The notes below the pieces were generated by a model that made no database searches, had not been told where the DNA came from, and worked only from the letters and a program-made list of their open reading frames with translations. From assembly GCF_900167085.1 (NCBI RefSeq), contig NZ_FUXA01000005.1, forward strand, positions 62,001 to 126,000: DNA of 64,000 nt, in the 5' to 3' direction. Source of the stretch: Eubacterium ruminantium. GTDB lineage: Bacteria; Bacillota; Clostridia; Lachnospirales; Lachnospiraceae. This document shows positions 7,551-15,782 of the stretch, piece after piece. Position 1 is the first letter of the stretch; the number at the start of each line of letters is the position of its first letter. The translations under genes were made by a program, and so were the position numbers.

Positions 7551-10001
7551 TTAACCAAGGATTACATCTACTTTATGTACTCCGCCATCGCTGATAGCAG
7601 GGATAACATTTCCTTCGATTTCCTTTCCGTCTACGATGAGTGACTTAACACCCTTACATACGTGGTTAGGATTCTTAACAGTGATCTCATAGATGTCGCC
7701 ACGGAACTGACGAACAGCTGCGAAGCCATCCCATGCAGCAGGGATAGATGGATCAACCTTAAGACCGTTCCAATCAGCTGAGATACCAAGGATATACTGG
7801 CTGATAGCTACAAAGTTCCATGCAGCAGTACCTGTAAGCCATGAGTTCTTAGCTTCACCCATACGACCTGCATCCTTACCGGCAATCATCTGAGCATATA
7901 CATAAGGCTCTGTTCTATGAAGATCTGAAATCTCTTCATTGAAAGCAGGAGCAATACGTGAGTACCAATCATATGCAAGATCACCCTTACCTGCATAAGC
8001 TGCAGCTGCGATCATCCATGCATTGTTATGACAGAATACACCGGCATTTTCCTTATATCCTGCAGGATATGTTGAGATTTCACCATATTCAATATAATAC
8101 TTTGTAAATGCAGGATTATTAAGAACAAGACCATACTTGCATCCAAGACGCTCTTCAACTGCGTTAAGAACCTTTTCTGCAAATCCTTCTTCTTTACCGA
8201 TATCAGACATGATACCGAATCCCTGTGGCTCGATGAAGATCTTACCTTCTTCATTTTCCTTAGAACCAACTTTTCTTCCGAGATCGTCATATGCTCTGAG
8301 GAACCATTCTCCGTCCCATCCTGCATCAACGATATTTTTCTTCATCTTGTCGATTTCAGCCTGTGCCTTAGCAGCTTCAGCTTCGTCGCCCTTATATTTG
8401 CAAAGTGCAACATATTCAGGACCTGCATATGTGAAGAGAGTTGCAACGAATACAGACTCTGCTACATCTGAGAATCCCTTATCACCATACTTAGGTGATG
8501 TATATGTCTGGAAGCTTTCACCTGGAGTATCTGACCAGCATGAAAGGTTGAGACAGTCGTTCCAGTCAGCTCTCATTGAAAGTGGAAGTCCGTGAGGACC
8601 AACACTTCCTGCTACCTTGTAGAATGACTGATGTAAATGATGCATCATTGACTGAGCCTTTGATTCGTCATTCTTGTAAGGTACGCTTTCGTCAAGGATT
8701 GAATAATCACCTGTTTCCTTGATGTAAGCTGCTGTTGAAAGGATCATCCAAAGTGGATCGTCTGAGAAGTTTCCTCCGAGAGTATCATTACCCTTCTTTG
8801 TAAGAGGCTGATACTGATGGAAGCAACCACCATCTTCAAACTGTGTTGCAGCAAGGTCAAGGATTCTTTCACGTGCTCTTTCAGGAATCTGATGAACAAA
8901 TCCAAGAAGATCCTGATTAGAATCACGGAAGCCCATTCCACGTCCGATTCCTGACTCGAAGTAAGAAGCTGAACGTGACATGTTGAATGTAACCATACAC
9001 TGATACTGATTCCAGATATTAACCATACGGTCAACCTTTTTATCAGGTGTTTTAACATTATATTTACTGAGAAGGTCATCCCACATTTCTTTGTTTGCTT
9101 CAAATGCAGCATCAACCTTTTCAACTGTATCGAACTGTTTGATCATTTCATAAGCCTTAGACTTATTCATTGATCCGTCGGAATTCCATTTATCTGCACC
9201 ATTCTCAACATAACCGAGAATGAATACGAGTTCTTTCTCTGCGCCAGGCATAAGATCGATCTTGATAGAATGAGAAGCAATTGGAGACCATCCGTCTGCT
9301 TTTGAATTCTTTGACTCATTGTTAAATACTACATCAGGCTTATCAAAACCGTTGTAGAGACCCATGAATGATTCTCTGTCACAGTCATAACCATTAATGT
9401 CTGTATTAACTGTATAGAATGCAAAATGATCACGACGTTCCTTATACTCTGTCTTGTGGAAAAGAGTAGAACCTTCAACTTCTACTTCACCTGTGTTGAA
9501 GTTTCTCTGGAAGTTATGCTCATCATCTTCAGCATTCCAGAGACACCACTCGAGGAATGAGAAGAGTGTAAATGACTTTCTTGTTGTTCCTTCATTCTTG
9601 AGAACTATTTTCTGAATCTCTCCGTTGTATCCCTGTGGAACGAGGAAAGTAACTTCAGCCTTAAGATCGTTTTTCTTACCTGTTATGATAGTATATCCCA
9701 TACCGTGACGGCACTGATAAAAATCAAGCTCGGTTTTGACCGGAGACCATCCCGGATTCCAAACTGTTCCGTCATCATTTATGTAGAAATAACGTCCTCC
9801 GAGATCTACGGGAACATTGTTATAACGATAACGTGTGATTCGTCTAAGACGAGCGTCTTTGTAGAAATGGTAACCTCCTGCTGTGTTGGAGATAAGAGAG
9901 AAGAAGCTCTCTGTTCCAAGATAGTTGATCCATGGGTATGGTGTTCTCGGAGAGGTGATGACATATTCTTTCTGTGCATCATCAAAATAACCGAATTTCA
10001 T
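7551..10001 (-). CDS. Cellobiose phosphorylase (GH94)
   Basis: An 816-residue protein starting [16 protein letters not shown], then [10 protein letters not shown] and [12 protein letters not shown], the hallmark N-terminus of clostridial cellobiose phosphorylases, with a normal length for them. It has the beta-sandwich domain, a linker, and an alpha6/alpha6 barrel. The barrel carries [10 protein letters not shown], where the Asp of DWND is the expected general acid. The enzyme phosphorolyses cellobiose to glucose and alpha-glucose 1-phosphate in the cytoplasm, saving one ATP in cellulose or beta-glucan use. AGGCAGG lies upstream of the ATG. A consensus promoter and a 10-bp inverted repeat lie in the 170 bp before the gene, so it probably forms its own regulated unit. 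No transporter for cellobiose is adjacent. Confidence 0.92.
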   Translation of the reverse strand: MKFGYFDDAQKEYVITSPRTPYPWINYLGTESFFSLISNTAGGYHFYKDARLRRITRYRYNNVPVDLGGRYFYINDDGTVWNPGWSPVKTELDFYQCRHGMGYTIITGKKNDLKAEVTFLVPQGYNGEIQKIVLKNEGTTRKSFTLFSFLEWCLWNAEDDEHNFQRNFNTGEVEVEGSTLFHKTEYKERRDHFAFYTVNTDINGYDCDRESFMGLYNGFDKPDVVFNNESKNSKADGWSPIASHSIKIDLMPGAEKELVFILGYVENGADKWNSDGSMNKSKAYEMIKQFDTVEKVDAAFEANKEMWDDLLSKYNVKTPDKKVDRMVNIWNQYQCMVTFNMSRSASYFESGIGRGMGFRDSNQDLLGFVHQIPERARERILDLAATQFEDGGCFHQYQPLTKKGNDTLGGNFSDDPLWMILSTAAYIKETGDYSILDESVPYKNDESKAQSMMHHLHQSFYKVAGSVGPHGLPLSMRADWNDCLNLSCWSDTPGESFQTYTSPKYGDKGFSDVAESVFVATLFTYAGPEYVALCKYKGDEAEAAKAQAEIDKMKKNIVDAGWDGEWFLRAYDDLGRKVGSKENEEGKIFIEPQGFGIMSDIGKEEGFAEKVLNAVEERLGCKYGLVLNNPAFTKYYIEYGEISTYPAGYKENAGVFCHNNAWMIAAAAYAGKGDLAYDWYSRIAPAFNEEISDLHRTEPYVYAQMIAGKDAGRMGEAKNSWLTGTAAWNFVAISQYILGISADWNGLKVDPSIPAAWDGFAAVRQFRGDIYEITVKNPNHVCKGVKSLIVDGKEIEGNVIPAISDGGVHKVDVILG

Positions 10002-10019
10002 TGATTGTAATACCTGCCT

Positions 10020-10059
10020 TTCTTTAGATTGATTAGTAAATTATTGCTTATCTAAAGAA
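10020..10059 (-). promoter_or_regulatory. Candidate operator or 5' UTR hairpin of cellobiose phosphorylase
   Basis: A perfect 10-bp inverted repeat, TTCTTTAGAT at 10020-10029 and ATCTAAAGAA at 10050-10059, with a 20-bp spacer (30 bp centre to centre, about three helical turns). A third, partial copy of the left arm lies at about 10066-10074. It is downstream of the predicted promoter and upstream of the ribosome site. Confidence 0.5.
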
Positions 10060-10123
10060 CCCCTCTTTTTAGATATTCACTTGAAATACATTTACTTTAT
10101 GGAGTTCCGCATAATCACTCTAC

Positions 10124-10152
10124 ATTATATAATAAATAAGCCTAAAAAACAA
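10124..10152 (-). promoter_or_regulatory. Sigma-A promoter of cellobiose phosphorylase
   Basis: On the minus strand TTGTTT (10152-10147), a 17-bp spacer, and a perfect TATAAT (10129-10124). The predicted leader is about 115 nt. Confidence 0.7.
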
Positions 10153-10174
10153 TTAAAATGTAACTAAATACGCA

Positions 10175-11182
10175 TTATGAAATGACCGAATAAATCTTTT
10201 CTGTCACTGTTTTTGATTCGCCCGGAGCAAGCTCTGTATATCCTGAAACTTCAGGGTCCATATCAAGGTTTGGAGCGTCTATGATCCAGCTCATCGGTTC
10301 AGGGCAGAAGTATCCTTTGTCACCATGATCGTTCCAGATGACCCAGTATTTAAAGTCTCTGCATACTTCGTAACGGATTTCTTTATTTGAGGCTGTATCT
10401 TTGGCAACTATTCCGTAGAAAGGTTTACCGTCCACATTTCCGTCTGCCATAAAATACATATCATTATCAATGTCATGTCCTACAGGAACCACTGTACCCT
10501 CAAGGTATGCTTTGTCATAATCGTCATGCTTTTTAAATGTTCCGTCAGGAATGCATTTGGAATTCAAGATTACTTTATCTCCGATAGGTACATAAAGGCG
10601 TACATCTTCGGTGCGTCCGTTTTCTGTGAAAGGTCCCTTCATGGCAGTATGATTACATACGCCGTATGGAAGAAATCTGTCCGAAAGATTGGTCATTGTG
10701 AAACTGTATGACATACCTTCATCACTTAATGTGAAAATGAATTCTGCTTTGAAGCTGACAGGAAATGTCTCAAAGAAAGGATCATTTTCATCATATACAT
10801 ATTCTGTTTTGCAAATAGCGGCTGAATCAGTTGTTTCTGCAGCTGTAACAGTATGCTCTCTAAGATGAAGGAAACCGTGGATATGATTTCCGAGAGGGTC
10901 GTTACATGGGAACTGATAAATATAGTCGGAAACTTTTAGGGTTCCGTTTGAAAGTCGATTAGGAAGATATAAAGTTGGGAAGCCGTATATCTCCGCATGG
11001 CTTTTATAATCATCGGCATTAAATGAAGGATCGTTTCTGAAGAAGTCAATACCGTTTTCTGTGTCCTGCATACGCATGATATTACTTCCGTTAAATGCAG
11101 CGATAGTGGCGGTATATCTTCCGCAGGTTAATTCAACGATATCCTTTCCGTGGAATTTTTTCTTTTCAGCTGAAATACTCAT
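10175..11182 (-). CDS. Aldose 1-epimerase-like protein
   Basis: A 335-residue protein of the galactose-mutarotase-like beta-sandwich fold, recognised from its overall pattern: RYTATIAAFNGSNIMRMQ near the N-terminus, PLGNHIHGFLH around residue 95, and YEVCRDFKYWVIWNDHGDKGYFCPEPMSW near residue 275. In true mutarotases a His pair and a C-terminal Glu act in catalysis; H in NHIHGF and E in CPEPMS are good candidates. The family interconverts alpha and beta anomers of free sugars. It lies between the redox cluster and cellobiose phosphorylase on the same strand, and anomer conversion of released glucose would suit that neighbour. Strong AAGGAG ribosome site. The precise sugar is uncertain. Confidence 0.75.
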   Translation of the reverse strand: MSISAEKKKFHGKDIVELTCGRYTATIAAFNGSNIMRMQDTENGIDFFRNDPSFNADDYKSHAEIYGFPTLYLPNRLSNGTLKVSDYIYQFPCNDPLGNHIHGFLHLREHTVTAAETTDSAAICKTEYVYDENDPFFETFPVSFKAEFIFTLSDEGMSYSFTMTNLSDRFLPYGVCNHTAMKGPFTENGRTEDVRLYVPIGDKVILNSKCIPDGTFKKHDDYDKAYLEGTVVPVGHDIDNDMYFMADGNVDGKPFYGIVAKDTASNKEIRYEVCRDFKYWVIWNDHGDKGYFCPEPMSWIIDAPNLDMDPEVSGYTELAPGESKTVTEKIYSVIS

Positions 11183-11230
11183 AAGTTATTCTCCTTAATA
11201 AAATATATAATTAAATATTTATTTGCATTT

Positions 11231-12082
11231 TTATTTTTTGCATGCGGGTATTTTTGAAGTTGTATTCCTTCTACCCGGGCGTCGAACCGAAAAACTGATG
11301 GCATCAACAGGGCAGTGATGGATGCATTCGCCGCAGTGGATACATTCATGATCTCCAACTTTTTTGGTGTCCATAAGACAGGTGACGATACATTTGTCGC
11401 AGTGAATACATTTTTTCCGGTCCACTTTAATTTTTACTAAAGAAACGGGAGCAAAGAATGAATATGTTGCTCCGAGGGGGCATACGAATCTGCAGAAAGA
11501 CCTGTAACAGAACATGCATATAAGCAGGATCACTGCGAGGATAAAGATCTTCCATGTAAATAAAAATCCGGTGAGACGCTGCAAAGACTCATTTTGCGAA
11601 ACAAGCGGTATGCCGGCTTCGAGTGTTCCTGCAGGGCATACATATTTGCAGAAGCCCGGAACAAGTTTTACCAATGGGATTATGATAACAAGTCCGAATA
11701 GTATAACGTACTTCAGATATGACAGTATACGTGTGAACTTGTTCTTTTTGATCTTTGGAAATGGAATCTTATACAGAAGGTCCTGAATCAGGCCGAAGGG
11801 ACACAGGAAGCCGCAGATAAATCTGCCGAGTATAAGCCCGAAGAAAAGCAGGGTTCCGAGAATGTAATAAGGAACCTTATATTTGGATGAAAGAAGGCCT
11901 GATTGAAGACTGCCGAGGGGACAGGATGCGATAGCACCGGAACAGGAATAACAGTTAAGTCCCGGTGTGCATATTCCTTTGAAGGAGCCTTTATAAATGG
12001 TTCCGTCCATGAAGCCTTTGATATTGCAGTTATATAAAACAGCCGTTATCAGCTGAGTATATCTACGCTTCTTAATCTTCAT
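11231..12082 (-). CDS. NapH/CcdA-partner type 4Fe-4S membrane protein
   Basis: A 283-residue polytopic membrane protein with about five helices between residues 60 and 215. It has two CxxxCP motifs at the membrane face (CGFLCPFG and CRFVCPLG) and a C-terminal double 4Fe-4S ferredoxin domain (CIHCDKCIVTC and CIHCGECIHHCP). This is the NapH-like family that passes electrons between the cytoplasm and outer thiol or quinone partners. It is encoded 15 bp after a small CXXC protein and downstream of a membrane-anchored thioredoxin. That order recurs in Clostridia and suggests it feeds reductant to those thiol proteins. GGTGGAG lies before the start. The electron donor is not identified. Confidence 0.85.
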   Translation of the reverse strand: MKIKKRRYTQLITAVLYNCNIKGFMDGTIYKGSFKGICTPGLNCYSCSGAIASCPLGSLQSGLLSSKYKVPYYILGTLLFFGLILGRFICGFLCPFGLIQDLLYKIPFPKIKKNKFTRILSYLKYVILFGLVIIIPLVKLVPGFCKYVCPAGTLEAGIPLVSQNESLQRLTGFLFTWKIFILAVILLICMFCYRSFCRFVCPLGATYSFFAPVSLVKIKVDRKKCIHCDKCIVTCLMDTKKVGDHECIHCGECIHHCPVDAISFSVRRPGRRNTTSKIPACKK

Positions 12083-12097
12083 AAGTCTCCACCTCGT

Positions 12098-12271
12098 TTA
12101 GCCTATGCCTATACATTCGAAACATATACGTATAGCTTTATTCATCACATCACGAAAACCACCGTTTTCCAGTCCGACGATAATAAGAGTGACAGCGGTG
12201 ATAAAAAGAATTATGCGAATAATATTTATGATTATATTTTTTTCTTCTTTTAAGTTATTATCCTGCTGCAT
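12098..12271 (-). CDS. CD1871A-type small CXXC membrane protein (57 aa)
   Basis: A short gene in the gap between the 4Fe-4S protein and the thioredoxin gene: ATG at 12271-12269 with AAAAGGAG at an ideal distance, stop at 12100-12098. The product has a charged N-terminus (MQQDNNLKEEKN), one hydrophobic helix (about 13-33), and a C-terminus ending CFECIGIG, a CxxC pair next to the membrane. This matches the small CXXC family annotated as CD1871A in Clostridia, always beside TlpA-like and 4Fe-4S genes. The cysteine pair probably relays electrons between the membrane ferredoxin protein and the thioredoxin; that role is inferred. Confidence 0.88.
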   Translation of the reverse strand: MQQDNNLKEEKNIIINIIRIILFITAVTLIIVGLENGGFRDVMNKAIRICFECIGIG

Positions 12272-12328
12272 ATAATCACTCCTTTTACGGACAGAAAAAC
12301 GGTGGTTGATCAGATTTTATTTGATGAT

Positions 12329-12360
12329 AATTCATCGCCGGTTTAGGCGGCAGATGAATT
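12329..12360 (-). other. Hairpin between the thioredoxin and CXXC genes
   Basis: AATTCATC at 12329-12336 pairs with GATGAATT at 12353-12360, with an inner GCC/GGC pair around GGTTTA. There is no T tract on the minus strand, so it may be a weak terminator or an mRNA processing or stability element inside the operon. Confidence 0.4.
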
Positions 12361-12377
12361 GCTGTATTTAATATTTT

Positions 12378-13052
12378 TTATTTGGATGAAAGTGCTTCTT
12401 CTACAGCACTTTTATATTCTTTATACATATGTTCGGCGTTGTCTGCGCCAAGGAAGGTTTTAGAAACAATGCCCTTATTAATAATAAGTGTATAAGGGAT
12501 TCCGTCGGTCGGATAGTATTGTCCGATGGAGTTATCTGTATCATAAGCAATATTGTATGTATAACCGCATTCTTTTACATACTGATCGACTGTTGACTTA
12601 TCTTCATTACAGTTAATACAAACAAGTGTAAAGCCGTCGATGTTATCATTTTTCAGAGACTCAAATGCAGGCATTTCATTGACGCATGGACCGCACCATG
12701 TGGCCCAGAAGTTGATAAGTACAACTTCATCTGAGTGGTCTGAAAGTTTGAATGTTTCTCCGCTTACAAGCTCTGCTGTAAAGTCAGGAGCTTTATCACC
12801 TTCAGAAAGAACTTTTATTTTATAGATTTCTGTTGCCTCCTCGGTTGAAAGATTACCGTTTTCGGTAGAGGCTTCTGATGAAATTGTGTCATTTGATTCG
12901 CTTGAATCTACCGATGAATCAAGTGATCCTTCTGTGGAAGAAGTGCTGTTTGCAGCGGCTTTATCATTATTTTTTTCTATAAAGTATACTGCAACGGCTA
13001 CTGCTATAAGCGCTACAGCGCAATATATTAAAACTATTTTTCTTTTATTCAT
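12378..13052 (-). CDS. TlpA/ResA-like membrane-anchored thioredoxin
   Basis: A 224-residue protein: N-terminal helix (about 6-24) acting as an uncleaved anchor, a Ser/Glu-rich linker (about 30-80), then a thioredoxin-fold domain with the active site WCGPC at 119-123 and a cis-Pro in DGIPYTLII. It reduces or oxidises disulfides outside the membrane. An upstream in-frame ATG exists at 13067, but AAAGGA sits six bases before the ATG at 13052, so I choose the latter. It is first in a cluster with the CXXC protein and the 4Fe-4S membrane protein. A promoter with a perfect -35 box precedes it. Confidence 0.87.
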   Translation of the reverse strand: MNKRKIVLIYCAVALIAVAVAVYFIEKNNDKAAANSTSSTEGSLDSSVDSSESNDTISSEASTENGNLSTEEATEIYKIKVLSEGDKAPDFTAELVSGETFKLSDHSDEVVLINFWATWCGPCVNEMPAFESLKNDNIDGFTLVCINCNEDKSTVDQYVKECGYTYNIAYDTDNSIGQYYPTDGIPYTLIINKGIVSKTFLGADNAEHMYKEYKSAVEEALSSK

Positions 13053-13087
13053 AAGAATTCCTTTCATGTAAAAATGTGTATAAATAT

Positions 13088-13116
13088 AGAATAAGGTAAT
13101 AGAAAAACAGTGTCAA
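13088..13116 (-). promoter_or_regulatory. Sigma-A promoter of the thiol-redox cluster
   Basis: Minus strand TTGACA (13116-13111), 17-bp spacer, TATTCT (13093-13088), about 35 bp before the chosen start codon. Confidence 0.65.
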
Positions 13117-13138
13117 GAAAAGACATAACGGTGATTAT

Positions 13139-13167
13139 TTGCAAATGAAGAAAAATGAATGTATAAT
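13139..13167 (+). promoter_or_regulatory. Sigma-A promoter of the SGNH hydrolase gene
   Basis: TTGCAA at 13139-13144, 17-bp spacer, perfect TATAAT at 13162-13167; divergent from the redox-cluster promoter. Confidence 0.7.
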
Positions 13168-13204
13168 GAGCGACGATTGGAAAAAATAAGTCGTTGGTGG
13201 AGAT

Positions 13205-14128
13205 ATGCAGAAGTCTGGAAAGGGTAAACGCAAAAGGAAAAATAAAATAGATAAGCTGACAGTCGTACTTATCGTAGCTATGATAAGTGTTTCTGTGCTG
13301 ACATGTTTATTCATAAAAATGCTGCTTGAACTAAATGGTAAGAGTGCCGACGAGGAAGAAAAATCGACCACGGAAGAAGCTTATTCAGAGGATACAGGTG
13401 AACCGGGCAGTGTTACTGATTTCGGCTGGTCTGAAGATATAGGAAAAGCGGACAGAGATGAAGAACGTGAATATGTCGAGAAAAATCTTTATGACAGCTG
13501 GTACAACACGGACATTTACAGAGCATTATGCGAAGATGTTCCGGACAGTTACTTTGAAAAAGTATGCTTCCTGGGCGACTCAAGGACCATGGGCCTTCTT
13601 GAATATTCAGTAATTCCGGAATGGCATGGATTTTATAAAGTCGGAAGTACTGCTGCAGCGGCGTGCATAGAAAGAGCCTATACTATAGATGGCGAGAATA
13701 TGATGAACATTTTGGATATCATTTCCAATGTGGATTATGATATTTATTATGTTGGTTACGGCACAAATGAACTGGGATACGGAGATCCGGATAAGTTTAT
13801 AGAAGAACTTAAGGTCGTTATAGATACCATTAAGGAATATCATCCGACAGCCACTGTTTATATTGAAAATGTTCTTCCGATGGGCGAGAGATTTTCGGAC
13901 AATAATCCGAATTTCTCAAATGAAAGAGCAGTCTTGTATAATAAGAAAATCAAGGAAATGTGTAAAGAGTCAAAAGACCTTATTTATCTTGATATCGCAT
14001 CGCTTATGACAGATGAAAACGGTACGGCGAAGGAAGAGTATATTTCGGACGGGCTTCACTATACTCCTGAAGGATACAGAGTCATTATGAATTATATAAA
14101 GAGTGCTGTTGTAGAGAGACGAAGATAA
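13205..14128 (+). CDS. Membrane-anchored SGNH/GDSL hydrolase
   Basis: A 307-residue protein: very basic N-terminus (KGKRKRKNK), one helix (about 18-38), an acidic linker, then an SGNH-hydrolase domain. Block I is FLGDSRTMG with Ser126 as nucleophile, the GTNE stretch fits the Asn block, and DGLHYTPEG near the C-terminus supplies the Asp and His of the catalytic pair. The domain is expected outside the membrane. Members remove acetyl or other ester groups from cell-wall glycans or polysaccharides, so an envelope role is plausible; the substrate is unknown. GGTGGAG serves as ribosome site. It is a single-gene unit with its own promoter. Confidence 0.85.
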   Translation: MQKSGKGKRKRKNKIDKLTVVLIVAMISVSVLTCLFIKMLLELNGKSADEEEKSTTEEAYSEDTGEPGSVTDFGWSEDIGKADRDEEREYVEKNLYDSWYNTDIYRALCEDVPDSYFEKVCFLGDSRTMGLLEYSVIPEWHGFYKVGSTAAAACIERAYTIDGENMMNILDIISNVDYDIYYVGYGTNELGYGDPDKFIEELKVVIDTIKEYHPTATVYIENVLPMGERFSDNNPNFSNERAVLYNKKIKEMCKESKDLIYLDIASLMTDENGTAKEEYISDGLHYTPEGYRVIMNYIKSAVVERRR

Positions 14129-14161
14129 AATTAATTTTTTCTGAAACACAGGGATTTACTG

Positions 14162-14190
14162 TTTACATAATTTTTAATTAATGCTATGAT
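14162..14190 (+). promoter_or_regulatory. Promoter of the DUF4358 lipoprotein gene
   Basis: TTTACA at 14162-14167, 17-bp spacer, TATGAT at 14185-14190. Confidence 0.55.
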
Positions 14191-14259
14191 TTTCGCTGTA
14201 CGATTTTTTTGAAAATCGAGATTTGATAAATGATTAACCGGAATATGAGGGATGAATAT

Positions 14260-14763
14260 ATGAGAAAGAAAGCGATACTTGTACTTACATTTGCTTTATG
14301 CATGGCAGGTTTATCTGCTTGCGGTAAAGAGAACAAAAAAGAGAATACCAGCGCAGTTACTGAAGAACAGCAGACAGATTTTGCGGTTCAGGAACTTGCA
14401 GATAAGATCAAGAGTGAGATCACTTTTACAGATTTAAGTGTTATTGAAAACGGAGTTGCGATAAACAGACTTTATGAGCTTGATGAGAATAAGATCGATT
14501 CAGCTGCATTTTATTCAAATTCAAATGCTACAGCAGAGGACATCGCAGTTATCAAAGTTAATGATGAATCTTATGTAGCAGATGTGAAGAAAGCTTTCGA
14601 GACAAGAGTTGCAGATCAGAAGGAATCATTCCAGAGCTACAATGCAAATGAAGTTCCAAAACTTGATGGTGCGGTTATTATTTCCGGTGGAAAGTATGTT
14701 GTACTTGTTGTTTCCGGAGACAGTGCCAAGGCTAAAGAAATAATCGGACAGTATATCAAATAA
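14260..14763 (+). CDS. DUF4358 lipoprotein
   Basis: A 167-residue lipoprotein. The signal peptide MRKKAILVLTFALCMAG is followed by the lipobox LSAC, so the cysteine would be lipidated at the outer membrane face. The mature part fits the DUF4358 pattern seen in many Clostridia: paired LADKIKSEITF and a repeated A-x-I-A-V-I-K-V type segment, then VVISGGKYVVLVVSGD. Function is unknown. A longer frame begins at 14230, but GAGGGA lies eight bases before the ATG at 14260 and the signal peptide starts there. A terminator follows, so it is probably a single-gene unit. Confidence 0.8.
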   Translation: MRKKAILVLTFALCMAGLSACGKENKKENTSAVTEEQQTDFAVQELADKIKSEITFTDLSVIENGVAINRLYELDENKIDSAAFYSNSNATAEDIAVIKVNDESYVADVKKAFETRVADQKESFQSYNANEVPKLDGAVIISGGKYVVLVVSGDSAKAKEIIGQYIK

Positions 14764-14834
14764 AAAGAGCAGTACATCAAGAAATAAAAAAGAGATAATA
14801 GAAGAGAAAATAATAAAAGAACGAAATTAAAATG

Positions 14835-14891
14835 AACGGTATGTAAATGATATATCCGAAGTTCGGAAGTATCAGGTACATACCGTTTTTA
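14835..14891. terminator. Terminator between the DUF4358 and HIT genes
   Basis: AACGGTATGTA (14835-14845) and TACATACCGTT (14877-14887) form a perfect 11-bp stem with a long loop, followed by a T tract on the plus strand. T-rich sequence also follows on the minus strand. Confidence 0.7.
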
Positions 14892-14892
14892 T

Positions 14893-15309
14893 TTAGAAAT
14901 TATTTGCAATCTCATCAGCGAGCTTTTTCTGCTCATCCTGATCTACTTCATGCTGTGGCCATGTAATGCCGACTTTGTCATCATTATAACGTGGGATTAC
15001 ATGAACATGGAGATGGAATACAGTCTGGCCTGCAGCAGGCTCGTTATTCTGAACTATATTTACTCCGTTGCAGTTAAAGGTCTTCTTTAATGCATTTGCA
15101 ACTTTCTTCGCAACCGGAAGAAGCTTTGCAAGATAAGCATCATCAGTGCTGTAGATATTTTCGAAATGCTGTTTTGGGATTATAAGTGAATGTCCCTTTG
15201 CAGCAGGTGAATTATCAAGAATTACTCTGAAATCTTCGTCCTCATATATAGTATTTGTAGGAAAGATTCCATTTGCAAGTTTACAGAAAATGCAATCGTC
15301 TTTAATCAT
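14893..15309 (-). CDS. HIT family hydrolase
   Basis: A 138-residue Hint-type protein. It has a CxxC pair at Cys6 and Cys9 (CIFCKL), which binds zinc in this group, and the histidine triad HLHVHV at 99-104 with the central His as nucleophile. HIT proteins cleave adenosine nucleotide conjugates such as AMP-lysine or dinucleoside polyphosphates in the cytoplasm. The true substrate in bacteria is usually unproven. AGGAGGT lies nine bases before the start. The gene stands alone between the lipoprotein gene and the riboswitch-controlled metK, on the opposite strand. Confidence 0.92.
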   Translation of the reverse strand: MIKDDCIFCKLANGIFPTNTIYEDEDFRVILDNSPAAKGHSLIIPKQHFENIYSTDDAYLAKLLPVAKKVANALKKTFNCNGVNIVQNNEPAAGQTVFHLHVHVIPRYNDDKVGITWPQHEVDQDEQKKLADEIANNF

Positions 15310-15401
15310 TTTAGTTATACCTCCTGTGTGATTTATCGGTACATTTTCGTGTGCCGAGTATAAATTCAGTCTAAAAAAGATTATATATTATAATAAAATT
15401 A

Positions 15402-15430
15402 TTGACAAGATTGTGTGGATGTTGTAATTT
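15402..15430 (+). promoter_or_regulatory. Promoter of the metK leader
   Basis: Perfect TTGACA at 15402-15407, 17-bp spacer, TAATTT at 15425-15430, ending 19 bp before the riboswitch P1 helix. Confidence 0.65.
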
Positions 15431-15449
15431 TGTCTCATCTGAAAAATAA

Positions 15450-15554
15450 CTCTTATTCAGAGTGGTGGAGTTACAGGGAACGTTGAAGCCACGGCAACCC
15501 GGTCATTATGACGAAGGTGCCAGCCTGAGCACAGATTATTGTGAGCAATAAGAG
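15450..15554 (+). ncRNA. SAM-I (S-box) riboswitch
   Basis: The closing P1 helix pairs CTCTTATT (15450-15457) with AATAAGAG (15547-15554) perfectly. Inside are the family's conserved runs in order: AGAGTGGTGGAG, then GAAGCCACGGCAACC (kink-turn and SAM pocket), then AAGGTGCCAGCCTGAGCA, and a small CACA/TGTG helix. S-adenosylmethionine binding stabilises P1 and lets the terminator at 15579 form, shutting off metK. The gene controlled makes SAM itself, so this is product feedback. Confidence 0.93.
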
Positions 15555-15578
15555 GGTTTGTATTATAAGTATCAAATC

Positions 15579-15606
15579 CGGCTGTGTTCTCACAGCCGTT
15601 TTTTTA
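15579..15606 (+). terminator. Riboswitch-controlled terminator
   Basis: CGGCTGTG (15579-15586) and CACAGCCG (15591-15598) form a perfect 8-bp stem around TTCT, followed by eight T. It is the expression platform of the SAM-I riboswitch. Confidence 0.85.
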
Positions 15607-15782
15607 TAGCAATAGGTTTTATGTTGTTATATGGAAACTGTTCATTTTATATGAGCTGTTTCAAAAAAGATATATTAATCAAACTTTATTGGTTTTTACA
15701 TTTATTGTGCGATGAGTATTACTCGAAAAATTTTTAGAAAGGAAAAGATCCTCCGTTAAAATGGAATGGATCAGTAGATGTA

